Below, piece after piece: positions 7,904 through 16,389 of a stretch of DNA of 64,000 nt. The stretch is taken from positions 124,001-188,000 of the forward strand of contig NZ_CP113949.1 of NCBI RefSeq assembly GCF_026810445.1, written 5' to 3'. The translations under genes were made by a program, and so were the position numbers. The notes under the pieces were generated by a model that worked only from the letters and a program-made list of their open reading frames with translations, did not search any database and was not told the origin of the DNA. Each line of letters begins with the position of its first letter. The first letter of the stretch is position 1. The stretch comes from Pseudomonas sp. BSw22131. GTDB taxonomy: Bacteria > Pseudomonadota > Gammaproteobacteria > Pseudomonadales > Pseudomonadaceae.

Positions 7904-9985
7904 TCAGGCGATCTGTTCTTTAGCCAGTTTCACGATGTTCTCCACCGTAAAACCGAACTTGGCTTGCAGCTTCTCTATCGGCGCCGAAGCTCCGAAAGTA
8001 TTCATCACCACCTTCGCGCCGGTCTGCCCGACATAGCGGTCCCAGCCCATCGGCCCGGCCTGCTCGACCACGACACGACCTTTGACGCTCGGCGGGAAAA
8101 CGCTGTCGCGGTAGCTCTGGTCCTGATCCTCGAACAGTTCCCAGCTCGGCATTGATACGACACGGGCGCTCACGCCCGCTGCCTTGAGCTGCTCGAACGC
8201 GGCGACCGTCATACCGACTTCACTGCCGGTTGCGATCAGAATCACATGCGGGTCGCCTTCACCTGAGTCGGCCAGCACGTAAGCGCCCTTGGCGACGCCT
8301 TCAGCACTGGCATATATCGAGCGGTCCAGTGTCGGCAGCGGCTGACGCGACAGCACGATGCAGGATGGACGGTGAGTCTGCGCCAGTGCGATTTTCCAGG
8401 CCTGAGTCGTCTCGTTGGCGTCACCAGGGCGCAACGTGATCAGGCCCGGTGTGGCACGCAGCTGCGTCAGTTGCTCAATGGGTTGGTGCGTGGGTCCGTC
8501 TTCACCGACGCCGATGGAGTCATGCGTGAACACGAAAACGACCGGCAGCTCCATGATGGACGCCAGACGAATCGGCGGCTTCATGTAGTCGCTGAACACC
8601 AGGAATGTCGAGGTGTACGGGCGGATATAGGACAGCGCCAGACCGTTGGCAATCGAGCCCATGGCGTGCTCGCGCACCCCGAAGTGCAGGTTGCGGCCGC
8701 CGTAGCTTCCGGCTTCGAAACTCCCGGCACCGTCGAACGTCAGGTTGGTTTTGGTCGACGGCGAAAGGTCGGCAGAGCCACCGATCACCCACGGTATTTT
8801 CGCGGCGAAGGCGTTCAGCACTTTCCCGCCCGACGCACGCGAGGCGATGCCTTTTGCATCAGCTTCAAACTGTTCCAGCTTGTCCTGCCAGCCGTCCGGC
8901 ATTTCGCCTGCACGCATGCGTTTCAATTGATCGGCCAGCTCGGGCTCGTTCTTCTCGACACTGGCAAGCGTTTGCTGCCATTCGTCGTACTCGCTCGCGT
9001 TGTGGGCGAGTAGGGCGTCGCGCAGGCAGTGCCTGGCCTCTTCCGGTACCAGGAAGCTTGAATTCTCGTCCCAGCCGTAGGCTTTTTTGGTCAGCTTGAT
9101 TTCGTCATCGCCCAGTGGTTCGCCGTGCGCGGCCGAGGTGTTGTGCTTATTGGGGGAGCCAAAACCAATCACGCTATCGACCACGATCAACGTCGGCGCG
9201 CTGTCGGTCTGTTTGAATACATTCAGCGCCTTGGCCAGTGCTTCGGCGTCGTTGGCGTCGGCCACGTGCAACGTATTCCAGCCATAGCCTTCGAAGCGCG
9301 TCTGCACGTCGTCGCTGTAGGCAAGTTCCGTATGACCTTCGATGCTGATGGTGTTGTTGTCGTAGATCCAGCACAGGTTCGACAGCTTGAGATGGCCCGC
9401 AAGCGAAGCGGCTTCGGCGGTCACGCCTTCCATCATGTCGCCGTCGCCGCACAACACGTAAACGTTGTAATCGAACAAAGTCGCGTCGGGGCGGTTGAAG
9501 TACTCGCCCAGCCAGCGCTCGGCCATCGCCATGCCCACGCTATTGGCGCAACCCTGGCCAAGCGGCCCGGTTGTGGTTTCAACCCCTGTGGTCATGCGGT
9601 ATTCAGGGTGGCCAGGGGTTTTTGAGTCCAACTGGCGGAACTGCTTGATGTCCTCAAGACTGATGGCAGGTTTGCCAGAGGGTGTGCCGTGTTCGTCGAT
9701 TTCGACGACGCCCGCCAAGTGCAGCAGCGAGTAAAGAAGCATCGAAGCATGGCCTACCGACAGCACAAAGCGGTCGCGGTTGGGCCAGTCAGGGTGTTCG
9801 GGGTGATAACGCAGGAAGTCTTTCCACAGCGTATAGCCGACCGGCGCGAGTGCCATTGGCGTGCCCGGATGGCCGGAGTTGGCCTTCTGCACGGCGTCCA
9901 TGGCCAATGTGCGGAGGGTGTTGATGGTCAGTTGGTCGCGGTCGGTATGTGGTTCGATGGAGCGAGACGTTGAAGACGAGCCCAT
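7904..9985 (-). CDS. Transketolase (atypical second-type)
   Basis: The protein has 693 aa. The start at 9985 is preceded by GAGGAGA with good spacing; an in-frame upstream ATG at 10018 lacks one. Thiamine-diphosphate domains are clear: AMDAVQKANSGHPGTPM at the N-terminus, GDGDMMEG for the Mg-ThDP loop, HNTSAAHG, then HFGVREHAMGSIANG and GEDGPTHQPIEQL of the pyrimidine domain and ATGSEVGMTV of the C-terminal domain. It would interconvert pentose and triose/hexose phosphates. It differs from the form I recall for the Pseudomonas housekeeping TktA beside epd/pgk, for example by an insertion after LLHLAGV. There are no pentose genes alongside, so it is probably a paralogue with a specialised role. 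Confidence 0.92.
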   Translation of the reverse strand: MGSSSTSRSIEPHTDRDQLTINTLRTLAMDAVQKANSGHPGTPMALAPVGYTLWKDFLRYHPEHPDWPNRDRFVLSVGHASMLLYSLLHLAGVVEIDEHGTPSGKPAISLEDIKQFRQLDSKTPGHPEYRMTTGVETTTGPLGQGCANSVGMAMAERWLGEYFNRPDATLFDYNVYVLCGDGDMMEGVTAEAASLAGHLKLSNLCWIYDNNTISIEGHTELAYSDDVQTRFEGYGWNTLHVADANDAEALAKALNVFKQTDSAPTLIVVDSVIGFGSPNKHNTSAAHGEPLGDDEIKLTKKAYGWDENSSFLVPEEARHCLRDALLAHNASEYDEWQQTLASVEKNEPELADQLKRMRAGEMPDGWQDKLEQFEADAKGIASRASGGKVLNAFAAKIPWVIGGSADLSPSTKTNLTFDGAGSFEAGSYGGRNLHFGVREHAMGSIANGLALSYIRPYTSTFLVFSDYMKPPIRLASIMELPVVFVFTHDSIGVGEDGPTHQPIEQLTQLRATPGLITLRPGDANETTQAWKIALAQTHRPSCIVLSRQPLPTLDRSIYASAEGVAKGAYVLADSGEGDPHVILIATGSEVGMTVAAFEQLKAAGVSARVVSMPSWELFEDQDQSYRDSVFPPSVKGRVVVEQAGPMGWDRYVGQTGAKVVMNTFGASAPIEKLQAKFGFTVENIVKLAKEQIA

Positions 9986-10277
9986 TAAATTTCTCCTCGT
10001 GACGTGTTGCTGATACATCCAGACAAGAGTGGAGCACAGTGGGCAAGGCTTTGTTCCGTGAATAATGGCCGACGGTCCGGGTTGCGTTTGCCTGGAGCTG
10101 CTTTAACGCGCCAGGACCTGCCCCAGGCAGTGCGCGCGTGATCAGGATGGGAGGCAAATAACGGAACCGATTCAGCTACTGGTCGGAGAGCGCCTGGCGT
10201 GGCGAACCATATTCGCCGTTTGCATTCAAAGTCTGGCGTGTCGGGCATCTGTCCGTATCTGGTGAACGATTGAAGAA
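9986..10277. other. Divergent spacer between transketolase and bestrophin genes
   Basis: These 292 bases must hold both promoters. I see a small CTGCC/GGCAG hairpin near 10119-10131, but no convincing promoter hexamers, operator or RNA gene. Confidence 0.35.
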
Positions 10278-11195
10278 ATGGGGTGGCCTTTGCAGCAAAT
10301 GCTCATCAAGAAGTACCGCGCCGTGATCAGGACCTTTACCTACATCGGTTGGTCGCTGTTCTGGCTGCTGATCTGGGACGTGGTGGTGACCGTCGACTTC
10401 ATGCTTTATCTGGAGCGCAAGATCACATTGCCGTCCATGCCGCTGACCTTGCTGGGTTCTGCGCTGGTGGTGCTGACCAGTTTTCGTAATTCCAGCGCCT
10501 ACAACCGCTGGTGGGAAGCACGGACCCTGTGGGGCGCGCTGGTCAACAACTCGCGCAGTTACGCCCGGCAGGTGCTGACGCTGATTGATGACGAAGATGA
10601 GCTGAACCCGGTCAAGGCTGTGCTGTTGCGTCGGCATGTGGCGTACGTCGAGTGTCTGTCGGCGCACCTCAAGGGCGGACATTGCGACGAGGACGTGACG
10701 GCGATGATCCCGCGCGCGGAATACGAACGCCGCACACGCACCAACAACTTTCCAAACGACATCCTCAACACGTCGGCTGCGATCATCGCCAAGGAATACA
10801 AAGCCGGGCGCCTGGACAGCATTCGTCTTGAGCGGCTTGAGGCCACGCTGGTGGAGATTTCCAACTGCCAGGGCGGCATGGAGCGAATCGCCAATACGCC
10901 GCTGCCGTATCCCTACGTGACCTTCCCACGACTGTTTATCACCCTGTTTTGCATCATCGTGCCCATCGGTCTGGTGGAAACACTGGGCTGGTTTACGCCA
11001 CTGGCCTCGACCGTGGTCGGTTTCATGTTGCTGGCGATAGAGAAAATCGGCACCGATCTGCAAAGCCCATTCAAGGCCTCCGAGCACGAAATCCAGATGA
11101 AAGCGCTGTGCGCAAACATCGCAGGCAACCTGAACTCGATGTTGCGTGACGCCACAGAGGAGCGGGACGAGAGGGAGATGCCGCTGACAGTCTGA
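10278..11195 (+). CDS. Bestrophin family (UPF0187) anion channel-like membrane protein
   Basis: This 305-aa membrane protein shows the bestrophin hallmarks: two N-terminal membrane helices, then LVVLTSFRNSSAYNRWWEAR (the conserved SFRxxxxYxRWWEAR neck region), and the late ETLGWFTPLASTVVGFMLLAIEKIGTDLQSPF block, with the conserved IGxxLQ(D/S)PF motif. Bacterial bestrophins form pentameric channels in the inner membrane; some conduct cations, others anions. The start is ATG at 10278 after TTGAAGAA; an alternative ATG lies at 10299. It stands alone, divergent from transketolase, with a REP array after it. Confidence 0.9.
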   Translation: MGWPLQQMLIKKYRAVIRTFTYIGWSLFWLLIWDVVVTVDFMLYLERKITLPSMPLTLLGSALVVLTSFRNSSAYNRWWEARTLWGALVNNSRSYARQVLTLIDDEDELNPVKAVLLRRHVAYVECLSAHLKGGHCDEDVTAMIPRAEYERRTRTNNFPNDILNTSAAIIAKEYKAGRLDSIRLERLEATLVEISNCQGGMERIANTPLPYPYVTFPRLFITLFCIIVPIGLVETLGWFTPLASTVVGFMLLAIEKIGTDLQSPFKASEHEIQMKALCANIAGNLNSMLRDATEERDEREMPLTV

Positions 11196-11235
11196 CCCGC
11201 TGCGGCGCGCTGTCTGGTCAGGCCATACGACACAA

Positions 11236-11387
11236 TCGCGAGCAAGCGCCCCCCACAGGTTCTGTATGGGGCTCAAAACCTTGGTGGTATTGAGGTCATT
11301 GTGGGAGGGCGCTTGCTCGCGACTGAGTTACAACTGACACGTCCAGGTTGCATGGCACGCCGATATCGCGGGCAAGCGCGCTCCTAC
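11236..11387. repeat. Inverted REP pair plus a third REP
   Basis: 11236-11256 (TCGCGAGCAAGCGC then CCCCCACA) and 11300-11322 are nearly perfect inverted copies that would form a long hairpin in RNA. A third related unit lies at 11363-11387 (ATATCGCGGGCAAGCGCGCT then CCTAC). This is a BIME-like array between converging bestrophin and putrescine-binding genes, where it may act as a transcript boundary. Confidence 0.75.
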
Positions 11388-11396
11388 GGATTTTAG

Positions 11397-12497
11397 CTAC
11401 GTCCCCGACTTGATCTTGGTCCATACGCGGGTGCGCGCCCGTTCTGCATCGCGGGGCAATGGCGTCAGGGTGTAGAGCGTCTTCATGGCCTCTTCGGTCG
11501 GGTACAGATTGGGGTTGTTGCGGATCGCCGGATCGACCAGTTCGGTCGCGTCCTTGTTCGGGTTTGGATAGCCGACAAAATCACTGATCGGCGCGATGAC
11601 CTTGGGCTGCAGCAGGTAATTGATGAACGTGTGTGCGTCCTCGGAATCCTTCGCCCCCTTCGGAATGGCCAGCATGTCGAACCAGATCGGCGCGCCTTCT
11701 TTGGGCAAACGCATATCCACCACCACGCCATTTTTGGCTTCCTTGGCCCGATTGGCGGCTTGCGAGAAGCTGCCCGAGTAACCCACCGCGACACAGATAT
11801 CGCCGTTGGCAATATCGGCCATGTACTTCGATGAGTGGAAATAGGTGATGTACGGACGAATCTTCATCAGCAGCGCTTCGGCCTTGGTGTAGTCCGCAGG
11901 ATTTTTACTGTTCGGATCCAGCCCCAGATGCTGCAGGGCCAGTGGCAATATCTCGGAGGGCGAATCCAGCAATGTCACGCCGCAGCCCTTGAGCTTGCTG
12001 ATGTTCTCTTCCTTGAAGATCAGGTCCCAACTGTCCACGGGCGCGTTATCGCCCAGTGCCGCCTTGACCTTGGCCGGGTTGTAACCAATCAGAATCGTGC
12101 CGTACATGTAGGGCACCGCGTATTTGTTGCCGGGGTCGTTGGCTTCCAGCAACTTCATCAGCTTGGGATCAAGGTGCGAATAGTTCGGCAGCTTGCTCTT
12201 GTCCAGCGGCTGGAACACACCGGCTTCGATTTGCTTGGCCAGAAACACGTTGGACGGTACCACCACGTCGTAACCCGAGTTGCCCGTGAGCAGCTTGGCT
12301 TCAAGCGCTTCATTGGTGTCGAAGATGTCGTAGATCAGATTGACCTTGGTGTCCTTCTTGAAGTCCTCCAGGGTTTTAGGCGTTATGTAGTCGAACCAGT
12401 TGTAGACGCGCAGGGTTTTGGCTTCGTCGGCCTGAGCCGCACCGGCCAACAAGGCGGCGCAGAGCGATGGAGCAATGAGACGCTTGAGTCTGTTCAT
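11397..12497 (-). CDS. potF: Periplasmic putrescine/polyamine-binding protein (PotF/SpuD-like)
   Basis: The 366-aa protein has a signal peptide ([19 protein letters not shown], cleavage after AQA near residue 23) and the PotD/PotF-type mature start [13 protein letters not shown]. Also diagnostic are [29 protein letters not shown] and [12 protein letters not shown]. These proteins capture putrescine or spermidine in the periplasm and deliver it to a PotGHI-type ABC importer. No permease or ATPase genes are adjacent, so it must feed a transporter encoded elsewhere or act as a sensor. It follows the acetylpolyamine amidohydrolase gene by 29 bases on the same strand, supporting an operon for polyamine use. 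Confidence 0.92.
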   Translation of the reverse strand: MNRLKRLIAPSLCAALLAGAAQADEAKTLRVYNWFDYITPKTLEDFKKDTKVNLIYDIFDTNEALEAKLLTGNSGYDVVVPSNVFLAKQIEAGVFQPLDKSKLPNYSHLDPKLMKLLEANDPGNKYAVPYMYGTILIGYNPAKVKAALGDNAPVDSWDLIFKEENISKLKGCGVTLLDSPSEILPLALQHLGLDPNSKNPADYTKAEALLMKIRPYITYFHSSKYMADIANGDICVAVGYSGSFSQAANRAKEAKNGVVVDMRLPKEGAPIWFDMLAIPKGAKDSEDAHTFINYLLQPKVIAPISDFVGYPNPNKDATELVDPAIRNNPNLYPTEEAMKTLYTLTPLPRDAERARTRVWTKIKSGT

Positions 12498-12526
12498 CGT
12501 GTTCTCTCTCTTCTGGATCGGAGGGG

Positions 12527-13555
12527 TCAGGCGCTTTCGAAACCTTCCAGCACGTTCACGGCATTGATGCCGATTTCCTCGACGGCATAGCCGCCTTCCA
12601 TCACAAATAACGTTGGTTTGCCCAAGCGTGCTATGCGCTGGCCCATACGCAGGTAATCCGGGCTGTCGAGCTTGAACTGTGAAATGGGGTCGTCCTTGAA
12701 CGTGTCAACACCCAGCGACACCACCAACACGTCTGCGTCGTAGCGCTCAATCTCGGCGCATGCCTGCTCCAGCGCGGCGCTCCATTGATCCCAGCCCGTG
12801 CCGGCCGCCAGTGGATAGTTGAAGTTGAATCCTTCTCCAGCGCCTTCACCCGTTTCGTCGGCGTAGCCCAGAAAAAATGGAAACTCGGCCGCAGGATCCC
12901 CGTGGATGGACGCAAACAGCACGTCACTGCGCGCGTAAAAGATCGATTGAGTGCCGTTGCCGTGGTGATAGTCCACGTCGAGGATCGCGACCTTCTTGTG
13001 CCCCCGATCGATGAACGCCTGTGCGGCGATGGCGGCGTTGTTCAGGTAGCAATAACCCCCCATCAAATCGCTGGCAGCGTGATGGCCTGGCGGACGGCAA
13101 AGGGCGAAAGCGCTGCGTGCGCCATTCTGGATGGCATCCTGTGCAGACAACGCCACCTGCGCTGCGCTATACGCCGCTTGCCAGGTGCCTGCGGTAATCG
13201 GCGCGCCGCCGTCGAAGCTGTAATAGCCCAGCTCGCCGTGCAGACTTTTCGGCATCACAGGGCGCAGTGTGCGGGCGGGCCAGGTGAAGGGCAGCAGATC
13301 GCCCTCCGTGCCGGTCGCTGCCCAGCGGTCCCACGCCCCTTTGAAAAACGCCAGATAGGCTGGCGTGTGGACGTTCTGAATAGGCGTCAGACCGAAATCT
13401 CTGGGCGCCTGGATTTCACCGAGCTGGCGGTCCTTCACCCTTTGCAACACATGGTCGGCTCGCGCAGGCATCTCGAAACACGGCATCAGTTGTCCGTCGA
13501 TCAGTTCGCAGCGGCCATGGTGCAGGTGGTGGTCGTCCGAATAGATGGTCAGCAT
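12527..13555 (-). CDS. aphA: Acetylpolyamine amidohydrolase (histone deacetylase fold)
   Basis: At 342 aa this has the length of the bacterial acetylpolyamine amidohydrolases, which release acetate from acetylputrescine, acetylcadaverine or acetylspermidine in the cytoplasm. The deacetylase motifs are intact: RPPGHHA (His158, His159), [10 protein letters not shown] with zinc ligands Asp195 and His197, LGVDTFKDD with Asp284, and EGGYAV with Tyr323. As I recall them, these positions coincide with the numbering of the characterised Mycoplana ramosa enzyme. It precedes the putrescine-binding protein gene in an apparent operon, with an AraC gene upstream on the same strand. Confidence 0.94.
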   Translation of the reverse strand: MLTIYSDDHHLHHGRCELIDGQLMPCFEMPARADHVLQRVKDRQLGEIQAPRDFGLTPIQNVHTPAYLAFFKGAWDRWAATGTEGDLLPFTWPARTLRPVMPKSLHGELGYYSFDGGAPITAGTWQAAYSAAQVALSAQDAIQNGARSAFALCRPPGHHAASDLMGGYCYLNNAAIAAQAFIDRGHKKVAILDVDYHHGNGTQSIFYARSDVLFASIHGDPAAEFPFFLGYADETGEGAGEGFNFNYPLAAGTGWDQWSAALEQACAEIERYDADVLVVSLGVDTFKDDPISQFKLDSPDYLRMGQRIARLGKPTLFVMEGGYAVEEIGINAVNVLEGFESA

Positions 13556-13626
13556 GTTCTCGTGCTCCGTGTGGCTTGGCTATTGCTCATTCTTGGCGGG
13601 CGCGGCCCGTTCGTGAACGACGCAAG

Positions 13627-13669
13627 CGGCCAAAAGGGGATATATCCGGCCAAAAATAATGGCCGAAAA
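13627..13669. promoter_or_regulatory. Putative AraC-type operator upstream of aphA
   Basis: CGGCCAAAA occurs at 13627-13635 and again at 13647-13655, exactly 20 bases apart, and a third related GGCCGAAAA lies at 13661-13669. Direct repeats two helical turns apart are the standard target layout of AraC-family activators, and such a gene ends 55 bases away. The region lies ~75 bases before the aphA start. Binding is inferred. Confidence 0.5.
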
Positions 13670-13724
13670 TCGCCCGCTAATGAGGCGTTACGCCCCGTTT
13701 TGAGGCGCAGGTGTCATGCCTGGC

Positions 13725-14720
13725 TCAGCCGCGAAACTGACTGGGCGCCACGCCGCTCCAGCGAATGAAGGCGTGACGAAAGCTGGCGGTTTCACTGAAC
13801 CCCAGCGCTTCAGCAATTCGGTGGATGGGCAAGCTATCTTCCTGCAACAACTGCTTGGCGCGCTCAAAGCGCAGATCGTCGAGCAGTTGCTGGTAGCTAC
13901 TGCCGGTGGCAAGAAGATGACGGCGGAGGGTGCGCTCGGAGCAGTTCATTTTTTGCGCAATCACGGCCAGGCTTGGCGCGTGATCCAGTTGCACGGCAAG
14001 TAACTCGCGGATGCGTCCCAGCCAGGCTTGTCGCCCGCTGAACTCGATGTTCTGCCGCCTGCAGCGCTCTCGCATGTCGCGATGGGTAATGGGATCGGCC
14101 AGTGGCAGCGGTTGGTCGAGCCAGCTTCGCTCGAACGCAAACGCGTTGTCGTCGGCGAGGCCAAACGCAAGCGCGCAAGAGAAGCTGTCGTGGTAACGGG
14201 GTTGGTAATCCGGCGCCGCATGGGCGAAGCGTGCAGCCAGCAGCGGCAGCGGCTTGCCGAGCAAGTCGTCGCAAATGACCTTGAGCGAGCCCAGGCACAA
14301 CTCGGCGTTGAACACCCGCAGGCCTTCATCGTCCCGGTAGTCGCTGGCGCTGAACCAGACACGCTGGCCGTCCTCGATCAGCTTCAGTTCAAACAGCGTG
14401 CCCAGCAGTGCGGGATACTCCAGCGCCAGACGCAATGCGTCACCGAAAGTGGCAGCGGTGAGCAATGCGTAACCGAGAATCCCGTAGGACGACACGTGCA
14501 TGCGGCGCCCCAGTTGCAACCCGACCTCTTTGCGCAGCGCAACCGCATTGGCGCAGACCTGCATCTCCTGATAGGTAGTGATGCGGATATCCGGCCGGCA
14601 CAGGTCCGCCTGGGTGATCCCGCTCCCCGCCAGCAGCGGCTCGCTGCTCAAACCCTCATCCGCAAACGTGCTGATAACGAGCGATACCGCGTTGAGGGTG
14701 GTGAGGTGGGAGTGCAGCAT
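13725..14720 (-). CDS. AraC-family transcriptional regulator
   Basis: The 331-aa protein (start chosen at the ATG opening MLHSHLTTLNAVSLVI; longer in-frame starts reach 14798) carries the ~190-residue N-terminal domain typical of the OruR/ArgR-like branch (RLGRRMHVSSYGILGYALLTA). Two helix-turn-helix units sit at the C-terminus, SLAVIAQKMNCSERTLRRHL and PIHRIAEALGFSETASFRHAF, ending in GVAPSQFR. Its position upstream of aphA-potF, and the GGCCAAAA direct repeats between, suggest it controls polyamine use. The effector is unknown. Confidence 0.9.
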   Translation of the reverse strand: MLHSHLTTLNAVSLVISTFADEGLSSEPLLAGSGITQADLCRPDIRITTYQEMQVCANAVALRKEVGLQLGRRMHVSSYGILGYALLTAATFGDALRLALEYPALLGTLFELKLIEDGQRVWFSASDYRDDEGLRVFNAELCLGSLKVICDDLLGKPLPLLAARFAHAAPDYQPRYHDSFSCALAFGLADDNAFAFERSWLDQPLPLADPITHRDMRERCRRQNIEFSGRQAWLGRIRELLAVQLDHAPSLAVIAQKMNCSERTLRRHLLATGSSYQQLLDDLRFERAKQLLQEDSLPIHRIAEALGFSETASFRHAFIRWSGVAPSQFRG

Positions 14721-14796
14721 GGCGTGATTCCGGTCAGATGGCTGATCGGAGCGGAGCAAGTGTTGTGCCGAGGTTAGTCCGCCTGGCTGCACAGGC

Positions 14797-15060
14797 ATGA
14801 GGCATGAGCGTGAACTGCTTGGTGACGGTTGCAGTGGAAAAAGCGGAGGATACCGAACGCTGCTGTCCGCCAGGCTGGGGGCAAGCTATGTGTTTCTTTT
14901 CGGGTTCTCCAAGAGCTCGATGGCCAGTATCAGTCAGTCCGAGAAAAAAGCGTTGCGGTACACAGGGAAAGTTTTATTGGCGCTGTCGGCAGATGAGCTT
15001 TGCACAGCGCTAAAGAGCGGCATTCTGGAGGAGGTTCATTGTGAGCAGCAAAATCATTGA
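14797..15060 (+). pseudogene. Remnant of a HigB/RelE-type toxin gene, N-terminal half missing
   Basis: The frame encodes a recognisable toxin C-terminus: GKSGGYRTLLSARLGASYVF, then LFGFSKSSMASISQSE and ALKSGILEEVHC, matching the RelE-like toxins normally ~110 aa long. The expected ~45 N-terminal residues (the TFARWMKK-type start) are absent: upstream of residue ~12 the frame encodes unrelated sequence and reaches a stop at 14743-14745, close to the AraC start region. No ribosome site precedes the ATG at 14797. I infer a 5' deletion. The 3' end overlaps the antitoxin gene by 20 bases, as in intact loci. Confidence 0.6.
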
Positions 15061-15346
15061 GGCGCTGCGTTCAGATCTTGAGCAATTGCACGAGATCGGC
15101 GCAGTGAGCAAAGTCACCATGCGCGAGTTTGACGCCATCTGCCCGCCGCCCGTCAGGGAGCTTAGCGCTTCAGCTATCCGCGATTTGCGAGTGTCATTGA
15201 ATTTCAGTCAGCCGATCTTTGCGCTGTATCTAAACGCTATAGCTTCAACTGTCCGAAAGTGGGAGCAGGGTGATACTCGGCCTGCCGGGCCTGCTCTTAA
15301 ATTGCTGAACATGATCGCCGACAAGGGATTGCAGGCGATTATTTGA
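15041..15346 (+). CDS. HigA-like antitoxin, XRE-family DNA-binding protein
   Basis: The 101-aa protein starts at GTG, with a strong GGAGGAGG site just upstream that lies inside the toxin remnant. A helix-turn-helix of the Cro/XRE type is present at residues ~43-85 (LSASAIRDLRVSLNFSQPIF, then STVRKWEQGDTRPAGPALKL). The N-terminal segment is the usual toxin-contacting part. It appears intact while the toxin is truncated, so it may persist as an autorepressor or as an antidote to related toxins elsewhere. The overlap with the toxin frame is the standard toxin-first HigBA layout. Confidence 0.85.
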   Translation: MSSKIIEALRSDLEQLHEIGAVSKVTMREFDAICPPPVRELSASAIRDLRVSLNFSQPIFALYLNAIASTVRKWEQGDTRPAGPALKLLNMIADKGLQAII

Positions 15347-15369
15347 TCGGTCTGCAGGTAAAGCCACGA

Positions 15370-16374
15370 TCAGCGCAGCTCGCCGCACAGATCCAGCTCC
15401 ACCAACCGGCGCACGTCATCTTGCGAAAGGCCTGCGCCGATCAGTGCGTGAAGCTTGCCGAAGGCGGCTTCGCGGGTCATGCCGCCACCGGACAGCACAC
15501 CCGCTTCGCGCAAGCGACTGCCGGCTTCGTACACGTCCAGCTCAACTCCGCCTTCATGACACTGGGTGATGGCGACCACACAGATGCCCTGTTTATGGGC
15601 GCGGTCGAGGCTTGCGAGAAAGGCCGGATTATCGCTTGGGCCTGTGCCGCTGCCGAAGCATTCCAGCACCAGCCCCTGAATACCGCTGTCGATCAGCGCA
15701 TCCAGTTGTGGCGCGCCGATGCCAGGAAACAGCGGCAGCACGCCAACATTGGCCAGTTGCCTAGGCGCGCTGTAGCCCAGCGCATCGGGCAGATCGCGCG
15801 CAGCCTGACCGCCTTTGCTGCGGTTCAACGCTGCGAACGGGTGACGCCCAAAGCTGCGAATCTTCGCGCAACGTGTCGGCTCCAGCAGCTCACCATGGAA
15901 GTACAGGTGAGCGGCTGGCGACAGACCTTCGCCGAGCGATTGCAGGGCGCCGTTGACGTTTTCCCAGGCATCGCTGTCGGGTACGCCCGCTGGGAGCATC
16001 GAACCGGTGAACACCACGGGTGCGTCCAGGCCGATCAGTTGAAAGCTCAATGCCGCCGCGCTGTAGGCCAAGGTATCTGTGCCGTGCAGGATCAGCACGG
16101 CATCGCAGCCGTCTAGGTCAACTGCCTCGACCACCGATTCACGCAATCGCAACCAGTAGGCCGGGCTCATATTGGCGCTGTCGATCAGAGGTGACATTTC
16201 ACGAAACGACCACTGCGGCACGCTGAGGCTGGGCAGCGCGGCCAATTGCTCAGCCATCCGCGCCTCAAAACCTGAAGCCGGTGCAAGCCCGTTTTCACTG
16301 GCTTGCATGCCGATGGTGCCGCCCGTGTACAGCACTCTTACGTGCTTTGCCGCAGCGAACTGTTCGCGATTCAT
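15370..16374 (-). CDS. ansA: Type I (cytoplasmic) L-asparaginase
   Basis: The 334-aa protein lacks a signal peptide and carries both asparaginase signatures: VLYTGGTIGMQ (catalytic Thr in TGGTIG) and LILHGTDTLAYSA (the Thr-Asp of the second site). LECFGSGTGP and GGGMTREAAFGKLH complete the family pattern. It would hydrolyse asparagine to aspartate and ammonia in the cytoplasm. It is the last gene of a same-strand run aspA, AGCS symporter, ansA; the symporter stop is 15 bases before its ATG, so these two are certainly co-transcribed. Together they import and degrade asparagine/aspartate to fumarate. Confidence 0.93.
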   Translation of the reverse strand: MNREQFAAAKHVRVLYTGGTIGMQASENGLAPASGFEARMAEQLAALPSLSVPQWSFREMSPLIDSANMSPAYWLRLRESVVEAVDLDGCDAVLILHGTDTLAYSAAALSFQLIGLDAPVVFTGSMLPAGVPDSDAWENVNGALQSLGEGLSPAAHLYFHGELLEPTRCAKIRSFGRHPFAALNRSKGGQAARDLPDALGYSAPRQLANVGVLPLFPGIGAPQLDALIDSGIQGLVLECFGSGTGPSDNPAFLASLDRAHKQGICVVAITQCHEGGVELDVYEAGSRLREAGVLSGGGMTREAAFGKLHALIGAGLSQDDVRRLVELDLCGELR

Positions 16375-16389
16375 GTCTGCCCCTGATGA

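Noticed and set aside
14797..15060. Functional HigB toxin gene
   Set aside because: The conserved N-terminal third is absent and there is no ribosome site, so it is treated as a remnant.
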